DNA of 64,000 bases, taken from assembly GCF_900104725.1 (NCBI RefSeq), contig NZ_LT629758.1, forward strand, positions 7,898,001 to 7,962,000. The letters are read 5' to 3'. This DNA comes from Actinoplanes derwentensis (GTDB taxonomy: Bacteria > Actinomycetota > Actinomycetes > Mycobacteriales > Micromonosporaceae). The translations under genes and the position numbers were made by a program. Below, piece by piece: positions 42,222-49,814 of this stretch (within the stretch, counting starts at the first letter, position 1; each line of letters starts with the position of its first letter). The notes below the pieces were generated by a model. That model was not told the origin of the DNA, did not search any database, and was given only the letters and a program-made list of their open reading frames with translations.

Positions 42222-43306
42222 CCCCAGCCTCCTGCCCGTGACCGGGTCCGCCGCAGCAGCCAGAAGAACGCCGGCCCGCCGACCACCGCGGTCAGCACCC
42301 CCAGCGGCAGTTCCTGGTACTCGATCGCAGTCCGGGCGATCAGATCCCCGGTCACCACGACCACCGCCCCGCCCAGCGCGCTCGCCGGGATCAGAATCCG
42401 GTGCCCCGGCCCGGCGGCCATCCGGATCAGGTGCGGCACCACCAGGCCGACGAAGCTGATGATTCCGGTGAAGGCCACCGCCGATGCGGTGAGCAGCGCC
42501 GTCACCACGATCGCGATGATCCGCAGCCGTTCGGTGTCGACGCCAAGGTGCCGGGCCGGGCGTTCGCCGAGGGCCAGGAGGTCGATGCGGCGGGCGATGA
42601 ACCCGGACACGATCAGTCCGGCGGCCGCGCACGGCCCGGCCACCGCGACCGCGCCCCAGGTAGCTTGCGCGAGGCTGCCGAGCTGCCAGAACGCGATCGC
42701 CCGAACCCCGTCGTCATCGGTCATGAACATCAGCAGGCCGAGCAGGGCGCCGGCCGTCGCGTTCACCGCCACCCCGGTCAGGACCAGGGTGACGACCTCG
42801 GTGCGGCCCTGCGAGCGGGACATCGCGTAGACGACCAGGGTGGTCACGATGCCGCCGAGGAAGGCAGCTGCCGCGGTGGTCCAGATCCCGGCGACGGTGA
42901 TTCCGGTGACGATCGCCGCCGCCGCACCGACCGCGGCCCCGGCCGAGACCCCCACTACGCCCGGTTCGGCCAGCGGGTTGCCGAACACGCCCTGCATCAG
43001 CGCTCCGGCGCAGCCCAGGGCCGCGCCGACGATCACCGCGAGCGCCACCCGCGGGAACCGGACCAGCCACAGCGCGTTCTCGCCCTGCACCGCCGACGGC
43101 AGTGGCCCGATGTTCAGCCCGAGCCGGTGCAGCACCGACCCGGCGACCTCGGCCGGCGAGATCGGCACCTGCCCTTTCCCGGCCGCGACCAGGCAGATCA
43201 CCGTGAGAGCGGTGGCCAGACCCACGATCAAACCAGTTTTCCGGTACGTGTCCCGCGGCGTCCTGTCCGCAGCGGTCGCATCCGCGGGGTCCACGGTGGT
43301 CCTCAC
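42218..43306 (-). CDS. hmuU: Heme ABC transporter permease (FecCD family)
   Basis: 362 residues, about ten helices, with the FecCD signatures ALGCAGALMQGVFGNPLAEPGVVGVSAGAA and GIISFVGLVVPHLIRMAAGPGHR. Homodimeric permease passing heme from HmuT to the cytoplasm. The GTG at 43306 overlaps the hmuT stop as GTGA; a GTG six bases upstream is possible. Confidence 0.92.
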   Translation of the reverse strand: MRTTVDPADATAADRTPRDTYRKTGLIVGLATALTVICLVAAGKGQVPISPAEVAGSVLHRLGLNIGPLPSAVQGENALWLVRFPRVALAVIVGAALGCAGALMQGVFGNPLAEPGVVGVSAGAAVGAAAAIVTGITVAGIWTTAAAAFLGGIVTTLVVYAMSRSQGRTEVVTLVLTGVAVNATAGALLGLLMFMTDDDGVRAIAFWQLGSLAQATWGAVAVAGPCAAAGLIVSGFIARRIDLLALGERPARHLGVDTERLRIIAIVVTALLTASAVAFTGIISFVGLVVPHLIRMAAGPGHRILIPASALGGAVVVVTGDLIARTAIEYQELPLGVLTAVVGGPAFFWLLRRTRSRAGGWG

Positions 43307-44328
43307 TGGCACGTCGCGTAGACCGCCCCGGCCAGCGCTTCCACGGCTTTGCCGGTGCGCGCCCCGAAGTTGAGCAGCACGCCGTCCTCCATGTCGACGA
43401 TCCGGTTGTTCACTCCGGCCGGAGTCTGCGCGACGCCGGGCAGTTCGAGCAGCCCGTCCACTCCGCCGACCGAGTTGAGTCCCTCGGTCATCACCAGGAT
43501 CACGTCCGGTGCCGCGTTGATCAGGCCTTCGCTGGTCAGTGGCCGGAACTTCTTCAGGCCGGCCGCGCTGCCCGCGTCGACGGCGCCGATCGCCTCGATC
43601 ATCGCGTCGGAGCCGGCCCCCTCGCCACCGATCAGGTAGACCCCGGCCGTACCCCGCACGTAGAGGAACACGATCCGCGGCGGCGTGCCGTCTTTCGGCG
43701 CTGACTTCCGGGCCGTGTCGATCTCCGACTGCACGCGGGTGACCAGCCGTTCCCCGGCCTCGGTGACACCGAGCGCACCGGCGACCGCGCGGATGTGCGC
43801 CGGGATCGCCTCCAGGGTCTGCTCGTCGTCGACGATGACGACCGGGATGCCGGAGTCCCGGATCTGTTTGAGCACGGTGGCCGGGCCGATACTGTCGTCG
43901 GCGATCAGCACGGTCGGGTTCAGCTTGAGGATCGCCTCCGCCGACAGGCCGTGGCCTTGCGGCGTGACCAGCGGGAGTTTCGCCGCCGCCGGGAACGCCG
44001 TCGAGGTGTCCCGGCCGATCACCCGGTCACCGAGGCCGAGGCTGAAGACGATCTCGGCCAGCGAGCCGTAGAGGTTGACGGCCAGGATCCGGTCGGCCGA
44101 CTTCACCGTGACGTCGCGGCCGTCGGCGGATTTCACGGTGACCGGCAGCCGGGGGACGGGTTTCGGGTCGAGTGGGTCGACGTCTTCCTCGGTCAGTTTC
44201 GCCGTCGTGGCGCCACAGTTCGCGGCGAGAGCCGTGCCGTCCTCCGGGCCGACCTCACTGACCGTGGTGCAACCGCTGGTGAGCAGCAGGAACGCGGCGA
44301 GCGCGAGGACTGTCGTACGGCGGATCAT
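43303..44328 (-). CDS. hmuT: Heme-binding lipoprotein
   Basis: 341 residues with a lipoprotein signal (LLLTSGC, Cys about 20). The type III periplasmic-binding fold includes DRILAVNLYGSLAEIVFSLGLGDRVIGRDTSTAFPAAAKLP and GHGLSAEAILKLNPTVLIAD, both characteristic of HmuT. It delivers heme to HmuUV at the outer face of the membrane. GGAGAAGG precedes the ATG, which overlaps the upstream stop. Confidence 0.92.
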   Translation of the reverse strand: MIRRTTVLALAAFLLLTSGCTTVSEVGPEDGTALAANCGATTAKLTEEDVDPLDPKPVPRLPVTVKSADGRDVTVKSADRILAVNLYGSLAEIVFSLGLGDRVIGRDTSTAFPAAAKLPLVTPQGHGLSAEAILKLNPTVLIADDSIGPATVLKQIRDSGIPVVIVDDEQTLEAIPAHIRAVAGALGVTEAGERLVTRVQSEIDTARKSAPKDGTPPRIVFLYVRGTAGVYLIGGEGAGSDAMIEAIGAVDAGSAAGLKKFRPLTSEGLINAAPDVILVMTEGLNSVGGVDGLLELPGVAQTPAGVNNRIVDMEDGVLLNFGARTGKAVEALAGAVYATCQ

Positions 44329-45113
44329 GCCTTCTCCTGCTTCGTCTTCGGCCGGCGGATCCGCCCGAGAACACCGGCGGCGAGGATGCCGACCAGGAAC
44401 GCGCCACCGATGGACCACCAGTGGCCGAGTGGGGTGGCGCTGCTGGTGCGGTTCAGGGTGGGTTCGGCCGCTTCCAGGGCGGCCACGGTGGCGACGGTCG
44501 GCGGGACGGCGGTGGCGAGCTTGCCGGTCGGCGGCCCGACCGCACTGGCCTTGCCGCTCGCGGTGGTTTTCGTGCCGCTGCCCGTGGTGGCGGTCCGCGT
44601 GGTGCCCGGAGCCGGCGTCGGGTTGGTCACTGTGGACGGCGCGGCGAATCGGACCGGGATGCGCACGTCCTGGGAGCGGTCACCGGTGCGGGTGTGGTCG
44701 TTGCGGGTGACGATCGCGCATGCCCGGACGGCGCAGTCGATCTCCCCGATCATCTGGCTGACCCGGATCGAAACCGTGAAGGAGCCGTTCTTGCCGTACG
44801 GCTTGGTGAGGCCTTCCGCATAGGACGGTGGATTGGAGGAGATCCACACCGACGCTCCGGAACTGCCCGACATGTCCTGCCCGCCACCGCACGGCGACGG
44901 GAGCACGCCGGCCCCGTTGTCCAGGCAGAACGCGACGTAGATGCCTTTGGTCTCGTCGTACCCGCGGCCGGTCACCGTGACGGTCTCGCCACTCCGGTCG
45001 AGTTTTTTGGTCTTGGAGGCCGTGAGGCGTTTCGCGGCGGACGCCGGCGACCCCGTCATGGTGATGACCAGCAGTGCCAAGGCGGCGGCCGCCGCCCGTG
45101 ACCCGATGCGCAC
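44325..45113 (-). CDS. Membrane-anchored surface protein with neocarzinostatin-like domain
   Basis: 262 residues: signal peptide (MRIGSRAAAAALALLVITMTGSPASA), a beta-rich domain with four Cys (KLDRSGETVTVTGRGYDETKGIYVAFC ... CAVRACAIVTRNDHTRTGDRSQDVRIPV) that resembles the neocarzinostatin-like fold, a Thr/Ala/Pro stalk and a C-terminal helix with basic tail (WWSIGGAFLVGILAAGVLGRIRRPK). First gene of the hmuTUV operon, so a heme-handover role at the wall is inferred. The start GTG at 45113 has GGAGG upstream; an ATG four codons earlier is possible. Confidence 0.8.
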   Translation of the reverse strand: MRIGSRAAAAALALLVITMTGSPASAAKRLTASKTKKLDRSGETVTVTGRGYDETKGIYVAFCLDNGAGVLPSPCGGGQDMSGSSGASVWISSNPPSYAEGLTKPYGKNGSFTVSIRVSQMIGEIDCAVRACAIVTRNDHTRTGDRSQDVRIPVRFAAPSTVTNPTPAPGTTRTATTGSGTKTTASGKASAVGPPTGKLATAVPPTVATVAALEAAEPTLNRTSSATPLGHWWSIGGAFLVGILAAGVLGRIRRPKTKQEKA

Positions 45114-45164
45114 CGAGTCCTCCATCTCACACGCTTCCGCTACGACCTTGATTGATCCCGGGAA

Positions 45165-45183
45165 TTAGGTGAGGCTACCCTAA
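45165..45183. promoter_or_regulatory. IdeR/DmdR iron box in the divergent heme promoter
   Basis: TTAGGTGAGGCTACCCTAA matches the 19-base IdeR/DtxR consensus at 17 positions. It lies between the divergent starts at 45113 and 45239. This predicts joint repression of both heme operons when iron is sufficient. Confidence 0.88.
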
Positions 45184-45238
45184 CCGAACCCGCACTCGTG
45201 GGTCACCGCCCTCTTCGGACCTCATGGAAGGAACAAGC

Positions 45239-46423
45239 GTGGGCAAACTCAAGGGCTCGCACCGCACCGCACTGTTCGCGAGCGCCATCGCCCTCGGCGC
45301 CTCCACCGCGCTGTTCGGCATCACACCGGCGCAGGCCGCCGCGGTCACCGTCGCCGGCGGCAGCCTGGACTGGGGTTTCAAGGCCTCGTTCCGGGCGTAC
45401 GTCGGTACCGGCAACGGCACCCCGCCGATCGCCACCCTGAACGGAGCCACCCGCAACACCGATGGCACGTTCGACTTCCCGGCGACGGGAGGCACCTACG
45501 ACGCCGCAGCTGGCACCGCAACTGTCAGCTACGGCGGCACGGTCGTCTTCTCGTACCCGGCGCACATGTTCGAGATCACCGTGGCCAACCCGACAGTGGT
45601 CGTGGACGGCGACGGCACCGGCTCGCTCAAGGCCGACGTGGACCTGGTCGCCAACGGTGGCACCACCAACCAGCACCTCGACCAGGCCGAGATCGCCACC
45701 CTGGTCACCACCGCGCCGACCGTGACGGGCGGGGACATCTCGTTCGACTCGCTCGCCGCGACCCTCACCTCGTCGGGCGCCTCGGCGTTCGCCGGCTTCT
45801 ACTCGGCCGGCACCGCGCTGGACCCGGTCACCGCGTCGGCCTCGGCGTCGGTCACCGAGCCGACCGACCCCACGGACCCGACCGACCCCACCGACCCGAC
45901 GGATCCCACCGATCCGACGGACCCGACGGACCCGGGAACCGGCAACGGACCGGCCGCGCAGACCATCAAGGCGGCCGTCGCCGGTGGTGCGCTGACCCTG
46001 ACGTCGGCCGGCACCGCCGTGTCGCTCTCGGCGGCGACGCCGGGCCAGACCGCGGCGGGATCCCTCAACGCGGTCACGGTCAGCGACCTTCGGGGCACCA
46101 ACTCCGGCTGGGACCTGGTCGGCCAGGTGACCGACTTCACCTCGACCGGTGGCGGCAGCATCCCGGCCGCCAACCTCGGCTGGACCCCGGCCGCTCAGGT
46201 CGCCGGCACCACCCTGGTCGCGGCGAACGGCGTCCAGAACGCGGTCACCCCGGGCGGCGCTGTCGCTCCGGGCTCCGGCCTCGGCACCAGCCGCACCCTG
46301 TGCAGCGCCGAGACCGGTAGCAGCCTCGGCAGCGCGACCTGCGGCGCGGCCCTCAACCTCGGTATCCCCGAGTCCAGCGCAGCGGGTGAGTACAGCGCGG
46401 TTCTCACTCTGACGCTCGCCTGA
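45239..46423 (+). CDS. HtaA-domain heme-binding protein with WxL-like C-terminal domain
   Basis: 394 residues. GTG at 45239 has GGAAGG upstream. Signal peptide (1-33), HtaA domain (about 37-195, SLDWGFKASFRAYV ... GTFDFPATGGTYD ... VVFSYPAHMFEITVANPTVVVDG), a (Thr-Asp-Pro)8 linker (209-232) and a C-terminal domain (240-394). The last has SGWDLVGQVTDF (WDL at 291-293) and ends YSAVLTLTLA, as in WxL wall-binding domains, with the second Trp replaced by Leu. HtaA captures heme outside the cell; the WxL-like part probably docks on the DUF916 protein encoded next. Confidence 0.87.
   Translation: MGKLKGSHRTALFASAIALGASTALFGITPAQAAAVTVAGGSLDWGFKASFRAYVGTGNGTPPIATLNGATRNTDGTFDFPATGGTYDAAAGTATVSYGGTVVFSYPAHMFEITVANPTVVVDGDGTGSLKADVDLVANGGTTNQHLDQAEIATLVTTAPTVTGGDISFDSLAATLTSSGASAFAGFYSAGTALDPVTASASASVTEPTDPTDPTDPTDPTDPTDPTDPTDPGTGNGPAAQTIKAAVAGGALTLTSAGTAVSLSAATPGQTAAGSLNAVTVSDLRGTNSGWDLVGQVTDFTSTGGGSIPAANLGWTPAAQVAGTTLVAANGVQNAVTPGGAVAPGSGLGTSRTLCSAETGSSLGSATCGAALNLGIPESSAAGEYSAVLTLTLA
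45863..45934 (+). repeat. Eight Thr-Asp-Pro codon triplets
   Basis: 72 nt encode (TDP)8 as a rigid linker between the HtaA and WxL-like domains. Synonymous codons differ among copies, so it is maintained by selection rather than by very recent slippage. Confidence 0.9.
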
Positions 46424-46443
46424 TCACTCGCGGGGCTTAGGAA

Positions 46444-46476
46444 CCGGCCGGGAAATCCGCAACATTTCCCGGCCGG
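46444..46476 (+). terminator. 13-bp intercistronic hairpin
   Basis: A perfect 13-bp stem (46444-46456 with 46464-46476) with a 7-base loop lies between the HtaA gene and the DUF916 gene on the same strand. It may act as partial terminator or mRNA stabiliser that raises HtaA relative to its partner. Confidence 0.65.
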
Positions 46477-46499
46477 CCCGCCCCATCGTAAGGAGCGAC

Positions 46500-47492
46500 A
46501 TGACCGTCCGAGGCCTCCTGGCCGCGGTTCTTCTGCTGATCCTGATACCGGTCCCGGCACAGGCCGCCCCGAAGAGCTCCGACGTGCGCTGGTCGGTCCA
46601 GCCGTCGAGCGCGAAGGGCCCGGACGGACGTGACTTCATCATCCGGCGGGCGGCTCCCGGGGAGCGGCTCACCGATTACGTCGGCATCACCAACCTGACC
46701 ACCCGGCCGCTGACCTTCACGGTCTACGGAACCGACGCCTACAACACCGACGACGGGTCGTTCGCGCTGCTCCCGGCCGCGCAAAGCCCGACTGACGTGG
46801 GCTCGTGGATCACGCTCGGAGCCGCTGACCTCACGGTCCCGGCCAACACCCGCCTCGACGTGCCGTTCGCCATCACCGTTCCGGTCAACGCCACCCCCGG
46901 TGACCACGCGGGCGGGGTGATCGCCTCGATCGCTGAGGAGACAGTCGACGCCACCGGGCAGAAAGTGCTGGTGGACCGCCGGGTCGCGGCCCGCGTCTAC
47001 CTCACCGTCGCCGGGGCGGTGGCGCCAACCCTCAAGATCGATACCGTACGTCTGGAGTACGTCCAGTCGACGAACCCCGCCGACGGTGGCGAGATGACCG
47101 TCCGCTACCTCGTCCGCAACACCGGTAACCTGCGGCTCAACGGCACCGGCGCGGTCCGCGTCACCGGCCCTCTCGGCTGGGAGCTGGCCCGTACCGAGAC
47201 CATGGAGATCCCCGAGCTGCTGCCCGGCGGCTCGGTGACCGTGACTGAGAAGATCACCGGAGTGCAGCCGACCGTGCGCCTCAGCGCCGAGGTCATCGTC
47301 GAACCTGCCCACTTCGAACAGAATCTCCCCACGGTCACCCGCGGCACCACGGTCTGGGCCTGGCCCTGGGCCTTGGTCGGCCTGCTCGCAGTAGGTTTTT
47401 TGTACCTTGCCTTCCGATTTGTCCGCAGCAGGTTGTCCCGCAAGCGGCAGAAGACTGAGCCGCTGGGTCTGGACCCGGCACCCGCTCCATGA
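46500..47492 (+). CDS. DUF916-type WxL-interacting membrane protein
   Basis: 330 residues: signal peptide (to about 22), two beta domains (about 28-150 and 155-265, with GERLTDYVGITNLTTRPLTFTVYGTDAYNTDDGSF typical of DUF916) and a C-terminal helix plus basic tail (WPWALVGLLAVGFLYLAFRFVRSRLSRKR). In Firmicutes DUF916 proteins anchor WxL proteins to the wall; here the partner is the HtaA-WxL-like protein directly upstream. GGAG precedes the ATG. Confidence 0.85.
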   Translation: MTVRGLLAAVLLLILIPVPAQAAPKSSDVRWSVQPSSAKGPDGRDFIIRRAAPGERLTDYVGITNLTTRPLTFTVYGTDAYNTDDGSFALLPAAQSPTDVGSWITLGAADLTVPANTRLDVPFAITVPVNATPGDHAGGVIASIAEETVDATGQKVLVDRRVAARVYLTVAGAVAPTLKIDTVRLEYVQSTNPADGGEMTVRYLVRNTGNLRLNGTGAVRVTGPLGWELARTETMEIPELLPGGSVTVTEKITGVQPTVRLSAEVIVEPAHFEQNLPTVTRGTTVWAWPWALVGLLAVGFLYLAFRFVRSRLSRKRQKTEPLGLDPAPAP

Positions 47493-47559
47493 GGATGATC
47501 AGAACGACATCGTCGTCGTGCCCCACCACCGCTTCGATGATCAGGAAGGACGAGCCGAC

Positions 47560-48225
47560 ATGACCGACTTCTCCACCCGGGTTCGCCGGGCCACCATGGT
47601 CGAGCACCGTGAGGCCGAGACCCGCGGCTTCATCTCCCGCCTGATGGGCGGATCGGTGCCGCTGCCCGGGTTCGCCGCACTCACCGCGCAGTACCTGGCG
47701 GTCTATCGCGAACTCGAAGGCGCCGCTGAACGGATGCGTGCCGCCGACGGTCTCGCCGCCGAGTTCGCCGACCCGGCCCTCACCCGGGTCCCGGCGCTGG
47801 AAGCGGACCTCGCCCACCTCTACGGTGCGGACTGGGAGTCGACCGTGACGGTCCTGGCCTCCACCAAGGCCTACACCGAGCGGCTCCGCGACCTCGCCGC
47901 CACGTCGCCGGTGCACTTCATCGCCCACCACTACGTCCGCTACCTGGGCGACCTCAGCGGCGGACAGATGATCGGGCGCAAGCTGTCGACGGTGTACGGG
48001 CTGGGCGAGGCCGGCACGTCGTTCTACCGTTTCGAGCAGATCCCGGACCCTCGCGCTTACAAGATCGATTACCGCGCGAAGCTGGACGCCCTGAACCTGC
48101 CCGAGGAGCAGGCCGCCGCCCTGGTCGCCGAGGCTCAGTTGGCCTTCCGCTTCAACGGTGACATCTTCATCGAGCTGGGCGGCCTCTTTCCGGAGAGCCC
48201 CGAAGCGCTGGCCCCCGCCGCCTGA
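47560..48225 (+). CDS. hmuO: Heme oxygenase
   Basis: 221 residues of the HO-1/HmuO family. The proximal heme ligand is His16 (VEHREAE), and the distal helix has YLGDLSGGQMIG. It cleaves imported heme to biliverdin, CO and Fe2+ in the cytoplasm. AGGAAGGA lies upstream of the ATG. Third gene behind the iron box, completing capture, import and iron release within one locus. Confidence 0.94.
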   Translation: MTDFSTRVRRATMVEHREAETRGFISRLMGGSVPLPGFAALTAQYLAVYRELEGAAERMRAADGLAAEFADPALTRVPALEADLAHLYGADWESTVTVLASTKAYTERLRDLAATSPVHFIAHHYVRYLGDLSGGQMIGRKLSTVYGLGEAGTSFYRFEQIPDPRAYKIDYRAKLDALNLPEEQAAALVAEAQLAFRFNGDIFIELGGLFPESPEALAPAA

Positions 48226-48233
48226 TTTCAATT

Positions 48234-48285
48234 CCGTATCGACGTCCACCGGGCCCGCGAACGGGTCTGGTGGACGTCGATACGG
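48234..48285 (+). terminator. 17-bp terminator hairpin of the heme operon
   Basis: Arms 48234-48250 and 48269-48285 are perfectly complementary. It follows hmuO by eight bases. Confidence 0.8.
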
Positions 48286-48325
48286 CTCAGTAGCGTGCGA
48301 GTGACCAATGTGTACGGGGGGCTCC

Positions 48326-49798
48326 ATGCGTCACCGCGCCGTAATACTGTCCACTGTCCTCACTCTTGCCGTCAGCGCCACTCTCGCGTCACCGGCTCAG
48401 GCCGCCGCGGGGGTCGTCGTCGATCTCGGGATCGCGCCCGGCACCCGGATCAACAAGACCGTCGAGCTGCTGCCCACTCTCGCCGACGACACCGGTGTCA
48501 CCCGGGTCAGCCTGTCGGCGAACAACGGGATCGTGGCCTCCGCCACCGCGAAACCATGGCGGCTGCGCTGGGACACCAGCGCCATCGCCGACCAGGACGT
48601 CCAGCTGAAGCTGATCGTCAGAATCGGTGATGCGGAGACGACAAGCGATCCGGTCATCGTGCGGGTCGACAACTACGCGCCGCTGGCGGACTTCCCGCGG
48701 AGCTGGGGCAACAGCAGCCAGTACCAGGGCAGCAGCAACAGCTTCACCGGGACGGTGGCGTTCAACCTGACCCCGCGGAATGACGCGGCGACGGTCCGGA
48801 GGATCGACCTGCTCGTCGGCGACACGATCATCGACACCGCCACCGCGGCGCCGTGGCCGGTCACCTGGGACACCACCACCCTGCCGGAGGGTTCGGTGCG
48901 CCTGTTCACCCGGACCTACGACGACCTCGGCAACGTCACGAGAAACACCGCCGCCCTGTGGGTGGACCGGTCCGCGCCGACCGTGGCCATCCGCTTCCCG
49001 GTGACCACCGGAGTCGTCAGCCGCGGTGCGCCTCTGCTGGTGGAGGCGAGCGACCCGGCCGGGGTCGAGCGGGCCGAGCTCTGGGCCGGCAACCGGCTGG
49101 TGCGCACCGACCGGACGCTGGCGAGTAGCGGCACCGGCACGGCCGAGCTGCCGCTCGACGCGGCAGTCCCGAACGGACCGGTGACGATCACCGTCAAGGT
49201 TTACGACAACCTGGGCAACGTCGCCGAGCAGACCCGCACGGTCACCGTCGACAACGACAAGCCGGTCGCCACCGGCACGCCGGCCTCGACGTACCTGCGA
49301 GGCACCGTCACCGCCGGCCTGACCGGTCTGCGCGAGTCGACCGGCCTGATCACCCTGGGCGCCTTCCTCGACGATCACTCCGGCACCGGCGGATACGTCT
49401 TCCGCAGCCCGTGGACGGTGCGGGTGAACAGCCGGGCGGCGGCCGACGGCAAGCACGTCCTGAACTGGTACCTGACGGACAAGGCCGGCAACACCACCCA
49501 CCTGCGGCGGACGGTCTACGTCGACAACACCGCGCCCACGGTGCGGTACCTCAAGGCGCCGAAGAACAAGGCCAAGCTCTCCGGCACTATCAAGATCACC
49601 GCCAAGGCCGCCGACAAGTACGGCGTCAGCCGCGTCCAGCTGCTGGTCAACGGCAAGGTGGTGGCCACCGACAGCAAGGCCGGTTACGCCTTCACGCTGA
49701 ACCCGAAGAAGTACGGCAAGAGCTTCACCGTGCAGATCCGGGCGTACGACCGGGCCGGCAACGTCAAGCACACCGCGAAGCGCACTTACCGCCGCTGA
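48326..49798 (+). CDS. Secreted protein of repeated Ig-like domains
   Basis: 490 residues: signal peptide (to about 27) and about four or five Ig-like beta domains. Their repeated phrases are ATVRRIDLLVGDTIIDTATAAPWPVTWDTTTLPEG and NVT/VDNxAPTV, as in Big_3/bacterial Ig families. No catalytic motif or anchor was seen. GGGGGG precedes the ATG at 48326. Possible matrix or adhesion protein, close in style to the Ig-like protein at 31858. Confidence 0.82.
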   Translation: MRHRAVILSTVLTLAVSATLASPAQAAAGVVVDLGIAPGTRINKTVELLPTLADDTGVTRVSLSANNGIVASATAKPWRLRWDTSAIADQDVQLKLIVRIGDAETTSDPVIVRVDNYAPLADFPRSWGNSSQYQGSSNSFTGTVAFNLTPRNDAATVRRIDLLVGDTIIDTATAAPWPVTWDTTTLPEGSVRLFTRTYDDLGNVTRNTAALWVDRSAPTVAIRFPVTTGVVSRGAPLLVEASDPAGVERAELWAGNRLVRTDRTLASSGTGTAELPLDAAVPNGPVTITVKVYDNLGNVAEQTRTVTVDNDKPVATGTPASTYLRGTVTAGLTGLRESTGLITLGAFLDDHSGTGGYVFRSPWTVRVNSRAAADGKHVLNWYLTDKAGNTTHLRRTVYVDNTAPTVRYLKAPKNKAKLSGTIKITAKAADKYGVSRVQLLVNGKVVATDSKAGYAFTLNPKKYGKSFTVQIRAYDRAGNVKHTAKRTYRR

Positions 49799-49814
49799 GC
49801 CCGGCCGTTCTCCC

